43,366 bases of DNA from CAZRZN01 sp964604565. Its GTDB lineage: Bacteria; Pseudomonadota; Alphaproteobacteria; Rhodobacterales; Rhodobacteraceae. The stretch spans positions 1-43,366 of the forward strand of contig CAZRZN010000007.1 of NCBI GenBank assembly GCA_964604565.1, written 5' to 3'. Shown piece by piece: positions 7,211 through 15,033 of the stretch. The position numbers were made by a program, and so were the translations under genes. The stretch's first letter is position 1, and every line of letters starts with the position of its first letter. Below the pieces are notes generated by a model that worked only from the letters and a program-made list of their open reading frames with translations, was not told the DNA's origin and ran no database searches.

Positions 7211-8878
7211 TCACGATCCCGTCTTTCGCGTCAGTGCCGCGGCGCGCATCTGGCTGAGGGTCTGCCTTGGCGTCAGAGCCTCATCCGAAATCACCAGATC
7301 CAGCACCGCCCCGGTGTCCGACGCGAGCGCCCGCGCGAAGGCGGCGGGGAAATCACTGGTGTCCTCCACACGCTCACCGTAAAACCCGTAGGCTTGCGCC
7401 AGCGTCGTGAAATCCGGGCTTTCCATCGAGGTTCCCGAGACGCGCGCCGGGTAGTGCCGTTCCTGATGGGCGCGGATCGTGCCGTAGATGCCGTTGTTCA
7501 GCACCAGAACGATCGGCTGCGCCCCGGCCTGTTTCGCCGTTGCCAGTTCCTGCAACGTCATCTGGAAATCGCCGTCCCCGGCAAAGCAGACAACGCGGCG
7601 CTCCGGGTGGGCGACCCGCGCCGCGATCGCGGCGGGAAAGCCGTAGCCCATGGCACCCGACTGAGGCGCCAGCAGCCGCGCCTTGGGGCCGAAACGGAAA
7701 AACTTGTTCGGCCAGACGGCAAAGTTTCCCGCGCCGTTGGTCAGAATCACGTCCTCCGGCAGCACCTCGGCCAGATGCGCCATCACCGCGACCATATCCA
7801 CCGGGGATGGCTGCGCCGGCGCGTCGAAACTGGCATCATAATCCGCGCGCGCCTGAGCGCGCCACGCGCCCCAACCGCCCGCGACCGGGCTGAGCGCGGC
7901 GCAAAAGGCATTCGGCCCGGCCTGCACACCCAGCACCGGGGTGTAGATCTTGCCGATTTCCCCGTCAGAGGCATGCACATGGATCAGCTTTTGCGCTGGT
8001 TCGGGCACCGACAGCAGACTGTAGGCATCGGTTGTCATCTCTCCGAACCGGATGTTCACGGCCAAGATGGTGTCGGCCTCGCTCAGAAGGCGGCGCACAT
8101 GCGGCGGCATTCCCACCCCCGCCTCGCCCGCGAAAACCGGGGAGAAATTGTCAAACTGGTCCTGATACCGAAAGGCCACGATCACCGGAATGTCGGAGGA
8201 TTCCGCAAAGGCCTGAAGCGCGGCGCGGCCCTCAGCGGTCCAGTTGCAGCCGCCCATGACGATCAGCGGGCGCTGCGCGGACCGCATATGCACGGCCACC
8301 GCCTGCATCGTGGCCGCATCGGGCGCGGGTTCGCGAATGTCGGCAGGACCGGAGACGGGCAAGGCCTCCGTCAGCGACGTGAGCATATCCTCCGGCAGCG
8401 CGATCACCACCGGACCGGGACGCCCCGTCAGCGCGGTCTTCCACGCGCGGGCAAGGATTTCCGGGATGCGGTCCACCTGATCAATCTCCACGGCCCATTT
8501 CGCCATGCTGCCAAAGACCGCGCGGTAATCGATTTCCTGAAAAGCCTCGCGCCCTTTCATGTCGGTGCCGACCTGTCCCACGAAAATCAACATGGGTGCG
8601 CTGTCCTGCATCGCCGTGTGGATCCCGATGGAGGCATTGGTCACGCCGGGGCCGCGCGTGACGAAACAGATGCCGGGGCTGCGCATCAGCTTGCCCCAGG
8701 CGGCCGCCATGAACGCCGCGCCGCCCTCGTTGCGGCATAGCACGAAATCCAGCTTGCCGCCGGTGTCATGCAACGCGTCCAGCACGGCAAGATAGCTCTC
8801 GCCCGGGACGCCAAAGCTTTTGGTGGCGCCCAGCGCCAGAAGGCAGTCGACCAGAAGCTGTCCGCCGTTGCGTGTCAT
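7211..8878 (-). CDS. ThDP-dependent enzyme, acetolactate synthase-like
   Basis: A 555-residue thiamine-diphosphate enzyme with the three-domain pyruvate-oxidase/acetolactate-synthase layout. The N-terminal domain has the catalytic Glu in CRNEGGAAFMA, followed by TRGPGVTNASIGIHTA and GRPGPVVIALPEDM. The central domain has VMGGCNW. The C-terminal domain has QSGAMGYGFPAA and the ThDP motif GDGDFQMTLQELATA ending in NNGIYGT. No regulatory subunit gene is adjacent, and true acetolactate synthase is normally beside ilvH, so it probably acts on another 2-oxo acid. Neighbouring kynureninase and amine oxidase suggest amino-acid or amine catabolism, but I cannot name the substrate. The start at 8878 begins directly with the conserved MTRNGGQLLVDCL and follows CGAGGACC. 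Confidence 0.82.
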   Translation of the reverse strand: MTRNGGQLLVDCLLALGATKSFGVPGESYLAVLDALHDTGGKLDFVLCRNEGGAAFMAAAWGKLMRSPGICFVTRGPGVTNASIGIHTAMQDSAPMLIFVGQVGTDMKGREAFQEIDYRAVFGSMAKWAVEIDQVDRIPEILARAWKTALTGRPGPVVIALPEDMLTSLTEALPVSGPADIREPAPDAATMQAVAVHMRSAQRPLIVMGGCNWTAEGRAALQAFAESSDIPVIVAFRYQDQFDNFSPVFAGEAGVGMPPHVRRLLSEADTILAVNIRFGEMTTDAYSLLSVPEPAQKLIHVHASDGEIGKIYTPVLGVQAGPNAFCAALSPVAGGWGAWRAQARADYDASFDAPAQPSPVDMVAVMAHLAEVLPEDVILTNGAGNFAVWPNKFFRFGPKARLLAPQSGAMGYGFPAAIAARVAHPERRVVCFAGDGDFQMTLQELATAKQAGAQPIVLVLNNGIYGTIRAHQERHYPARVSGTSMESPDFTTLAQAYGFYGERVEDTSDFPAAFARALASDTGAVLDLVISDEALTPRQTLSQMRAAALTRKTGS

Positions 8879-9072
8879 GTTCAAGGTCCTCGAATTGCCG
8901 GCGCAGCCCTGCACCGCGATTGTTTCTGGTCTTTTAACCGCCTTGGAGCGCCAAGGAAACCGGGGCAGGACGCTTTGCCTTGATCCGGTCGGGGCGCGCC
9001 GGATCGGTGGTGGACAATCAGGTCGGCGTGGCTTTTGACCGAGCCCGGCACTGGGTCGCGCCCTGCCCCTGT

Positions 9073-10194
9073 TTATGGCGAAACCGGCCGCCTGCCATCC
9101 TGCGCAAGCGCCGACGCAGAGCCGATCTCTGCCAGAGTCTGTTCCGCGGCGGCAAGCGCCCCTTCGAGAAACCCTCCATCCTCTGCCGCAGTCTCCGAGC
9201 CGGAAAGCAAGAGGCGCCCGGCCCAGGCTGTGCCCCGCACAGGCACCGGACGATAGACTGGATGTTCGGTCGGGGCGGCACGGTCGTCGGATGTTGCGGT
9301 CAAAGGGTCCTCTGACCAAAGCTTGACATGGACAGACTGCGGGGATGCGGCATCTTTGCCAAAATACCGCCCGAGCTGTTCCAGCGCCGCCGCGATCAGG
9401 TCCGGCTCGGTCAGACCGGCGCGCAGGACATCGGGATGGACAAAGCCAAAGAGCGCGCCCACCTCTGGCTCGGCCATGGGGGACGCGTCGTGGATCTCGG
9501 CCAGCGGCCCGCGATGGCTGATCGCATCTCCGGACAACCCCGCCGTGCGCCAGAACGGCCGCCCGTAGACCGCCACGAGCTTGCCCTGCCCGGCCATCCA
9601 GGTTGGAACGGCCTTCAATGACCGCTGCGTCGCGTCCTCCAGCCTCGGCGAAAAGATCAGCTCCGTCGCCGCCAGCCGCGGTGGCAGCGCAAGCACCACC
9701 TGCTGCGTCATCACGTCAAAGGCCCCTCTTTCCGACGTTCCCGACAGCCGGACGCCTTCCCCCTCAGCGGACAGATGCGTGACGCGGTGCCCCAGATGCA
9801 GGATGCCGTCGGGCAGGCCATCTGCGATTGCCTCGGGCAGACGGGCAAGGCCGTCCTGGACCCGCAGGGCGCCTGCCATGGTCGCGATATCGAGGTTGCG
9901 CTGAACCCCTCCCTGCCGATCCTCGAAGATCAATTTGCCCGTGGCATGCTGTTCCATCAGCGGAAGGTGGAGGCGCGTCACAAGCTCCAACATTCGATGA
10001 TTGTGCGGCCAGATCCAGGCCGGTCCCGTGTCGTAGCGATGCGATCCCTCGGCCCAAGATTCCACGCGCCCGCCAACCCGTGACCGCGCCTCCAGAAGCG
10101 TGACGCTGTGGCCTTGTGCGCTCAGCGCATCGCAAAGCGCCAGTCCACACACGCCGGCTCCGACAACGGCAATCCCGGTTTCCAATGTGCGCAT
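9073..10194 (-). CDS. Flavin amine oxidase (FAD-dependent)
   Basis: A 373-residue FAD oxidoreductase of the monoamine-oxidase family, oxidising an amine to an imine with hydrogen peroxide release. Residues 7-40 form the dinucleotide-binding fold (VVGAGVCGLALCDAL, then LLEARSRVGGRV), followed by YDTGPAWIWP. The C-terminal SGSETAAEDGGFLEGAL is the second FAD-contacting block typical of the family. It is shorter than most monoamine oxidases (about 450), so the substrate domain is reduced. The start at 10194 follows GGGAGACAAGGGT; about 120 codons of open frame upstream look non-coding. It is probably first of the minus-strand series ending with kynureninase. Substrate unknown. Confidence 0.85.
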   Translation of the reverse strand: MRTLETGIAVVGAGVCGLALCDALSAQGHSVTLLEARSRVGGRVESWAEGSHRYDTGPAWIWPHNHRMLELVTRLHLPLMEQHATGKLIFEDRQGGVQRNLDIATMAGALRVQDGLARLPEAIADGLPDGILHLGHRVTHLSAEGEGVRLSGTSERGAFDVMTQQVVLALPPRLAATELIFSPRLEDATQRSLKAVPTWMAGQGKLVAVYGRPFWRTAGLSGDAISHRGPLAEIHDASPMAEPEVGALFGFVHPDVLRAGLTEPDLIAAALEQLGRYFGKDAASPQSVHVKLWSEDPLTATSDDRAAPTEHPVYRPVPVRGTAWAGRLLLSGSETAAEDGGFLEGALAAAEQTLAEIGSASALAQDGRRPVSP

Positions 10195-10438
10195 ACCCTT
10201 GTCTCCCGCAGGCGTTTCACCTCTGCCGTGATCGCATGGCAGACCGCCCGCGTCCTGTCGACAGACCACTGTTGCGCCGGGCGCGGGCTGCCGCACCAAA
10301 GCGCCAAAATGGCCCACGGACAACGCATAAAGCCCCGGAACGGCGCCCAAACCGCCATGGGAGGCGCCGTGAGCCTTGTCATCCCGGGCGAAATCGCCCA
10401 AGCGGAATGGACGAAAGGCTGTGCCAGAAGGGGGCCGT

Positions 10439-10804
10439 ATGGCCGAGGACCGACCAACCCTGATACTGCGGCTCTGGCGCAGGGCGCCGGTGCTGACGCT
10501 TGCCCTCGTGGCGGCATTGGCCTTTACGGCTTTCTTCGCCGCGCGCCTGACGCTGGACACGCTTTACTGGACCGATCCAGAACGCGCGGACGTCCCGATC
10601 CAAGGCTGGATGACGCCACGGTTTGTCGCGCATTCCTGGACCGTGCCGCCGGACCTCGTGGCCGCGACGCTGGGTCTGGAGCGTGACGGAGAAGGCCGCC
10701 GCGTCACACTGGCAAAACTGGCCAAGGAACGCGGCGTTCCGGTGGACATGCTGATCACGGACCTTGAGACGGCCATTGCCATCTACCGCGGGGCCAATGA
10801 ATGA
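10439..10804 (+). CDS. Small single-pass membrane protein coupled to DedA gene
   Basis: A 121-residue protein of unknown function. A basic N-terminus (LRLWRRAP) is followed by one hydrophobic helix at about residues 15-37 (VLTLALVAALAFTAFFAARL). The soluble C-terminal part begins with IQGWMTPRFVAHSW and resembles a short helical, HTH-like segment (VTLAKLAKERGVPVDMLITD). Its last four bases overlap the DedA start (ATGA), so the two are translationally coupled and probably work together at the membrane. The start at 10439 has AGAAGGGGG upstream. The pattern looks conserved, but I do not recognise the family. Confidence 0.75.
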   Translation: MAEDRPTLILRLWRRAPVLTLALVAALAFTAFFAARLTLDTLYWTDPERADVPIQGWMTPRFVAHSWTVPPDLVAATLGLERDGEGRRVTLAKLAKERGVPVDMLITDLETAIAIYRGANE

Positions 10805-11418
10805 CCGATACCCTGTTCGGTCTCGTTTCAAACTACGGGCTGCTGATGATCGCGGCCTCGGCCTATCTGTCCTGTCTTGCGGTGCCTATCCCGACCGCGG
10901 TGGTCATGCTGGCCGCCGGTGCCTTTGCCGCGGCGGGGGATCTTGTGTTCTGGCAGGTCCTGCTCACCGCATGGGCCGCCGCGATCGCGGGCGATCAGAC
11001 CGGATACCATATCGGCCGCTGGGGCGGGGCGCCGCTGATCGACGCCATTGCCCGGCGCACCCGACGCGAGGCGCTGGTTGAACGGGCGCGCGCCATGGTG
11101 CACCGATGGGGCGGCCTTGCCGTGTTCTTCACCACATGGCTTGTGGTGCCCCTCGGGCCGTGGGTCAATCTGATCGCCGGAGCGGGGCGGTTGGAACGGT
11201 GGCGATTCACCCTCTGGGACGTGGCCGGTGAGACGATCTGGGTCACGACCTATGTCATGCTGGGATATTATTTCGGCACGCGGCTGGACGAACTGACCCG
11301 CATCGTCACCGACTGGTCCGGGCTTCTGGCGTCGATCGCCGTGGCGATCGCCCTTGGCGCCGCCATCTTTCTCCGGCTGAACCAGCGGCGGCGGCGCGAC
11401 GCCGAAAAGCTGGATTAG
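10801..11418 (+). CDS. DedA-family membrane protein
   Basis: A 205-residue integral membrane protein of the DedA/SNARE-associated family, some members of which help recycle undecaprenyl phosphate or other lipids across the membrane. It shows the family pattern: an N-terminal hydrophobic hairpin with LAVPIPTAVVMLAAGAFA, AAAIAGDQTGYHIGRWGG, the reentrant loop around FFTTWLVVPLGPWVNLIAGAG with its conserved Arg-rich follow-up, and a C-terminal helix ending in NQRRRRDAEKLD. The ATG overlaps the stop of the preceding small membrane protein by four bases. It is followed by a 435-bp spacer, so the kinase cluster downstream is probably a separate unit. Confidence 0.88.
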   Translation: MTDTLFGLVSNYGLLMIAASAYLSCLAVPIPTAVVMLAAGAFAAAGDLVFWQVLLTAWAAAIAGDQTGYHIGRWGGAPLIDAIARRTRREALVERARAMVHRWGGLAVFFTTWLVVPLGPWVNLIAGAGRLERWRFTLWDVAGETIWVTTYVMLGYYFGTRLDELTRIVTDWSGLLASIAVAIALGAAIFLRLNQRRRRDAEKLD

Positions 11419-11853
11419 ACGCTGTTACGCGCCGTCGCGCACGCATGTTCAGGCGAAACCGCTGAAACATTTCAACAAGACGGCTCGATAGCAGCGCGCG
11501 CGGCACGGCGTTCCAGCGCATCTCCGTTGGAATGGACGCATACAAGTCGAAGGCCGACCCGGTGTCGCCCCCCTTTTCCAGCCGGGTTCGCGGGGGCGAG
11601 GAACCACACCGTCTCCGGCCCCCCCGAGGCAGGAACAGGTCACGCATCGCGATGACCCGGCTCATTAGTATAAATCTTTAATATCATTCGACAAAAGCGG
11701 CGCATTTTCGCCCCTATTCCAACACCCGCCAGCCCGGATCCCTTGGTGATCTCGGAGGTGCTCATGACGTGGCCCAAAACACCTGAAACCTGCCGGAAAG
11801 ACACCTGTCAAACGGATCAGGCGCCAAACCTGCCCAAGATCGGAGGGATCGCT
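11419..11853. other. Spacer upstream of the kinase-GTPase cluster
   Basis: 435 bp without a convincing gene. An A/T-rich stretch at about 11663-11710 (TAGTATAAATCTTTAATAT) stands out from its GC-rich surroundings and is the best place for the promoter of the kinase cluster. A minus-strand open frame across 11306-11665 overlaps the DedA gene, is arginine-rich and looks spurious. CGGAGGTG at 11754-11761 is a strong Shine-Dalgarno in front of an ATG at 11764, an alternative start for the kinase. Confidence 0.5.
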
Positions 11854-13167
11854 ATGACATATCAGACGAACGTTGAACCCTCTGACGCCTCCGTGCACTT
11901 CGGGGATGGCCTGCCGCCGGGCACCGACCTGTGCAATGGCCAGTATCATGTTGAGCAATACATCAATTCCGGCGGCTTCGGGATCACCTACCTCGCGCGC
12001 GACAGCCTGGGCCGCAAGGTCGTCATCAAGGAATGCTATCCCAACGCGATCTGTTGCCGCGCAGGCGAGGCCGTGCGCCTGCGGTCGCAGAACTATGACA
12101 TAGATTTCACCCGCGCGGTCGAGCTGTTCCAGAAGGAGGCGCGCGCCCTCGCGCAGTTGCAGCATCACAACATCGTCGGCGTCCACCAGATCTTCGAGGC
12201 CAATGGCACCGCTTACATGGCGCTCGATTTCGTGGAGGGCATGGATCTTTTCGACCTCATGGACACCAACCCCGGCGCGCTTGACCCCGCAGCCATACAG
12301 GAGCTTGCGGTGGTTCTGTTGCAGGCACTTAGCTACGTGCATCAAAACGGTATCCTGCACCGCGACATCTCACCCGACAACATCCTGCTGGACACGGCCG
12401 GGACGCCGGTCCTGATCGACTTTGGCGCCGCAAGGCAAAGCGCGACGCAGGCAAGCCGCGTATTGTCGAGGGTCCATACGGTCAAGGACGGCTATTCGCC
12501 ACAGGAATTCTACATCGCCGGCAGCCCGCAGTCGCCCTCCAGCGATCTCTATGCACTGGCGGCCACCTTTGTGCATCTGATTACCGGATATCCGCCGCCC
12601 AACAGCAGCCTGCGCCTCGCCGCGGTGGCAGAACAGAAAACCGATCCCTATCAACCTCTGGCAGGTCGCTTCCCGGCCTATGACCCCAGGCTTCTGGGAT
12701 CGATCGACCGATGTCTGAGCCTGTTCGCGAAGGATCGCCTGCAAAGCGCGCAGCAGTGGCTGGAGGTGCTGACCGGCCGATCCCAAGCCACCGCGACCGC
12801 CACACCGGTCGATCCGGAGATCGACCTGAAGATCGCCGAGCTTGTCGCCAGCAATCACCTCGCCATCGCCGAAGACGCCGAAAACGGCAGCGACCGCCCC
12901 GCCTACATACGCCGCAAGGACCGGGAAATGGAAAAGCTGGAGGCGCAGCGCGCCGCGGAACGGGAATATTGGGCCATCCTGAACGAAGACCCTGCGCAAT
13001 GGCGCCGAGACTCCAAGGAAAAGCTTGCGGAAAAGACCGACGCGGGACCGGACGCCGCCACGGCGGACGACCTGCCGTCCGCGCCGCGGACCAGACGCTT
13101 TTCACTGACGGCCCTCCTGCCTTGGACAGGACGCAGCACACGGCAGGCCATTCAGTCCAACTCCTGA
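11854..13167 (+). CDS. Serine/threonine protein kinase
   Basis: A 437-residue soluble Hanks-type kinase. All catalytic elements are present: glycine loop NSGGFGITY (39-46), ATP lysine in VVIKE (K59), helix-C Glu (E95), catalytic loop HRDISPDN (D171, N176), DFG (D189) and SPQEFY in place of APE. The C-terminal third (about 345-400) is charged and coiled-coil-like (RRKDREMEKLEAQRAAERE); no membrane helix or sensor domain is visible. Two ATGs have good ribosome sites: 11764 (after CGGAGGTG) and 11854 (after CGGAGGG). I chose 11854 because the preceding 30 residues look non-conserved. It heads a tight run kinase-FHA-PP2C-GTPases; the likely substrates are the FHA protein and the GTPases. Confidence 0.9.
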   Translation: MTYQTNVEPSDASVHFGDGLPPGTDLCNGQYHVEQYINSGGFGITYLARDSLGRKVVIKECYPNAICCRAGEAVRLRSQNYDIDFTRAVELFQKEARALAQLQHHNIVGVHQIFEANGTAYMALDFVEGMDLFDLMDTNPGALDPAAIQELAVVLLQALSYVHQNGILHRDISPDNILLDTAGTPVLIDFGAARQSATQASRVLSRVHTVKDGYSPQEFYIAGSPQSPSSDLYALAATFVHLITGYPPPNSSLRLAAVAEQKTDPYQPLAGRFPAYDPRLLGSIDRCLSLFAKDRLQSAQQWLEVLTGRSQATATATPVDPEIDLKIAELVASNHLAIAEDAENGSDRPAYIRRKDREMEKLEAQRAAEREYWAILNEDPAQWRRDSKEKLAEKTDAGPDAATADDLPSAPRTRRFSLTALLPWTGRSTRQAIQSNS

Positions 13168-13184
13168 CAGAAGGTGACAAGACA

Positions 13185-14147
13185 ATGCGGGGCTTCAAGG
13201 ACATCATCGCACGCAGGCGACCGAGCTCGGGAAGCATCGGCGAGGACATGCCAAATCAATCGCCGCAGGATCCCGACGCCGGACCGGAGGCATCTTTCGA
13301 TCCTGCGGCAGGTCACAGGGATCCGCCGCCATTGGCGCGGGCCACAGACTACGACATTGAAAATGCGCGCGCCGCGCGCAACCACGTCCCCAGGCCAGAG
13401 CGCCCGCAACCACATCCCAGACGCGAATGGAATTCGCGGGAGGTCCGCGTCCTCCCTTCAACGGAGCCACAGGCCACCGCGCCCAGTGCGCCCTCTGCGC
13501 CACCGAAGGTCTGGGATATCGATCTACCTGCCACGCCGGGCGTCGCGGGGGCGCATCCGCGCCCTGCTCCGGACATCCCGCCGCCCGCGCCGGATCGACC
13601 CGCCCCCCCGATGACGGCCGCACCGATGGAGGGGTCCACCGGTCTTGCGAAGCCCGCCGCGCCAGAACGGCCTCCGTCCTCCCAGCGGGTAAAGACCCGG
13701 CTTCTGGGGTTTCATGCCGATGAGGTCGCACCCGACGTCTTCGCCACGCCCCCCGCTGCCGCCGCAACGAACGATCCCCGTTTTCCAATCGGCTGGATCG
13801 TGGTGATCGAGGGACCGGGGCGCGGTGCGTCCTTTACCCTGACTGCCGGACTGTCCACCGTTGGACGCGACGCGGATCAAACCGTTTCTCTCGACTTTGG
13901 CGACACCAGCATATCGCGTGAGCGGCATGTGGCCATCGCCTATGACGACGAGGAAAACCGCGCCTATGTGGGCCACGGTGGCAAGACGAACATCGTCCGC
14001 CACAACGACAAGCCGCTGCTCACCACAGAAGAGTTGACCGACGGGGACACGATCAAGATCGGCAAGACCGTCCTGCGTTTCGTCGCCTTCTGCACGGGTT
14101 CGTTTTCATGGGCAGACAATTCAGGACCAGAGCGCCACAATGGCTGA
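13185..14147 (+). CDS. FHA-domain protein
   Basis: A 320-residue protein with a forkhead-associated domain at about residues 203-305, which binds phosphothreonine peptides. Visible FHA residues are GR (228-229), the SISRERH block (S244, H248) and the N of TNIVRHND (N269). The first 200 residues are disordered and Pro/Ala/Arg-rich. Within them VKTRLLGF (about 169-176) looks like a conserved short motif, with T171 a candidate phospho-acceptor. The N-terminus MRGFKDIIARRR follows AAGGTG; the frame is open upstream inside the kinase gene but lacks a start signal. It begins 17 bp after the kinase stop and its end overlaps the phosphatase start by 8 bp. Probable reader or adaptor linking the kinase to the GTPases. 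Confidence 0.88.
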   Translation: MRGFKDIIARRRPSSGSIGEDMPNQSPQDPDAGPEASFDPAAGHRDPPPLARATDYDIENARAARNHVPRPERPQPHPRREWNSREVRVLPSTEPQATAPSAPSAPPKVWDIDLPATPGVAGAHPRPAPDIPPPAPDRPAPPMTAAPMEGSTGLAKPAAPERPPSSQRVKTRLLGFHADEVAPDVFATPPAAAATNDPRFPIGWIVVIEGPGRGASFTLTAGLSTVGRDADQTVSLDFGDTSISRERHVAIAYDDEENRAYVGHGGKTNIVRHNDKPLLTTEELTDGDTIKIGKTVLRFVAFCTGSFSWADNSGPERHNG

Positions 14148-15033
14148 ACTGATCGCAGAAGGGACGTCCGCGCAGGACATCGGGGACCGGCTCCGACAGG
14201 AAGACGCCGTGATCGCCCAATTTCCCCAGGGGGGTCCGGGCCTCGCGGTATTGTCGGACGGCATGGGCGGCCATGACGACGGCGATCTTGCCAGCCGCAT
14301 TCTCGTCAGCGAAATGTTCGGAGAGGTTTTCCTTGCCGCCGCGCGGCCGGAAGGTGATCCATCGGCCGCGCAGAAAACATTTCTGGGCGCGCTCGACAGT
14401 GCCAACAGGCGTCTGCAACAGCATATCGGCGCAGGCTGGATCAGCGACGACACCGGCGGCACATTGCTGACGGTCACGGTGACGGATGGTCAGCTGCGCT
14501 GGATCTCGGTCGGGGACAGCCCGCTTTATCTGTGCCGCGGCGATGAGTTGCACCGCCTGAACGAAATCCACTCAATGGCGATGCAGCTGGACCTGATGGT
14601 GCGCAACGGCGCCATGGACCCGGCCGCCGCCCGCGCCCATCCGCACCGGCATTGCCTGACTTCGGCCGTGACAGGTCAGAAAATCGGGCGCATCGACTGC
14701 CCCGAGGAGGCGGTGCCGCTGCTGCCGGGCGACGTCATCCTTCTGGCCAGCGACGGGCTCAACGTGCTTGACGACGGCCGGATCGGCGCGCTGACGCGCA
14801 AGGCCCGCGACAAGGGCTGCGATGCCGTCGCGCGCGCCCTGCTCGCCGAGGTGCGCCGCGAAAACCTGCCCGATCAGGACAATGTCTCGATTGTCGTGAT
14901 CCGCATGGCAGAGGCGCGCCCCGCGCCCGGCCGGGTCCCGCCGGTCCCTCAGACAATCGGTCCCGGCATCGCGGCACTCCTTCGGCGCCTTTGGCCGCTC
15001 GGGATGTCCCCGGCGGGAAAGGCCCGGCTATGA
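14140..15033 (+). CDS. PP2C-family serine/threonine protein phosphatase
   Basis: A 297-residue PPM/PP2C phosphatase that should reverse the neighbouring kinase. The metal and catalytic motifs are complete: RLRQED (E21-D22), VLSDGMGGH (D40, G41), GGTLLTVTV, ISVGDSPLY (D126), LASDGL (D205) and DQDNVSIVV (D247, N248). After the domain comes a short Pro-rich tail (about 260-275) and a hydrophobic, basic end. The start overlaps the FHA gene by 8 bp and the stop overlaps the next gene (ATGA), so translation is coupled in both directions. The kinase/FHA/PP2C trio resembles the PpkA-Fha-PppA module of type VI secretion, but no secretion genes are present. Confidence 0.92.
   Translation: MAELIAEGTSAQDIGDRLRQEDAVIAQFPQGGPGLAVLSDGMGGHDDGDLASRILVSEMFGEVFLAAARPEGDPSAAQKTFLGALDSANRRLQQHIGAGWISDDTGGTLLTVTVTDGQLRWISVGDSPLYLCRGDELHRLNEIHSMAMQLDLMVRNGAMDPAAARAHPHRHCLTSAVTGQKIGRIDCPEEAVPLLPGDVILLASDGLNVLDDGRIGALTRKARDKGCDAVARALLAEVRRENLPDQDNVSIVVIRMAEARPAPGRVPPVPQTIGPGIAALLRRLWPLGMSPAGKARL

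Noticed and set aside
7130..8740. Long open frame on the plus strand, over 500 codons, opposite the ThDP enzyme
   Set aside because: Arg/His-rich composition and exact opposition to a well-supported gene show it is a by-product of GC-rich third codon positions. Similar antisense frames at 136-1014, 3650-4570, 33076-33981 and 38980-40449 were rejected for the same reason.
11306..11665. Minus-strand frame of 119 codons in the spacer before the kinase
   Set aside because: It overlaps the DedA gene, is Arg-rich and has no ribosome site or recognisable pattern.
11854..15033. Type VI secretion regulatory module (PpkA-Fha-PppA)
   Set aside because: The three domain types match, but no TssB/C, ClpV, Hcp, VgrG or IcmF-like gene is in the window and GTPases follow instead.
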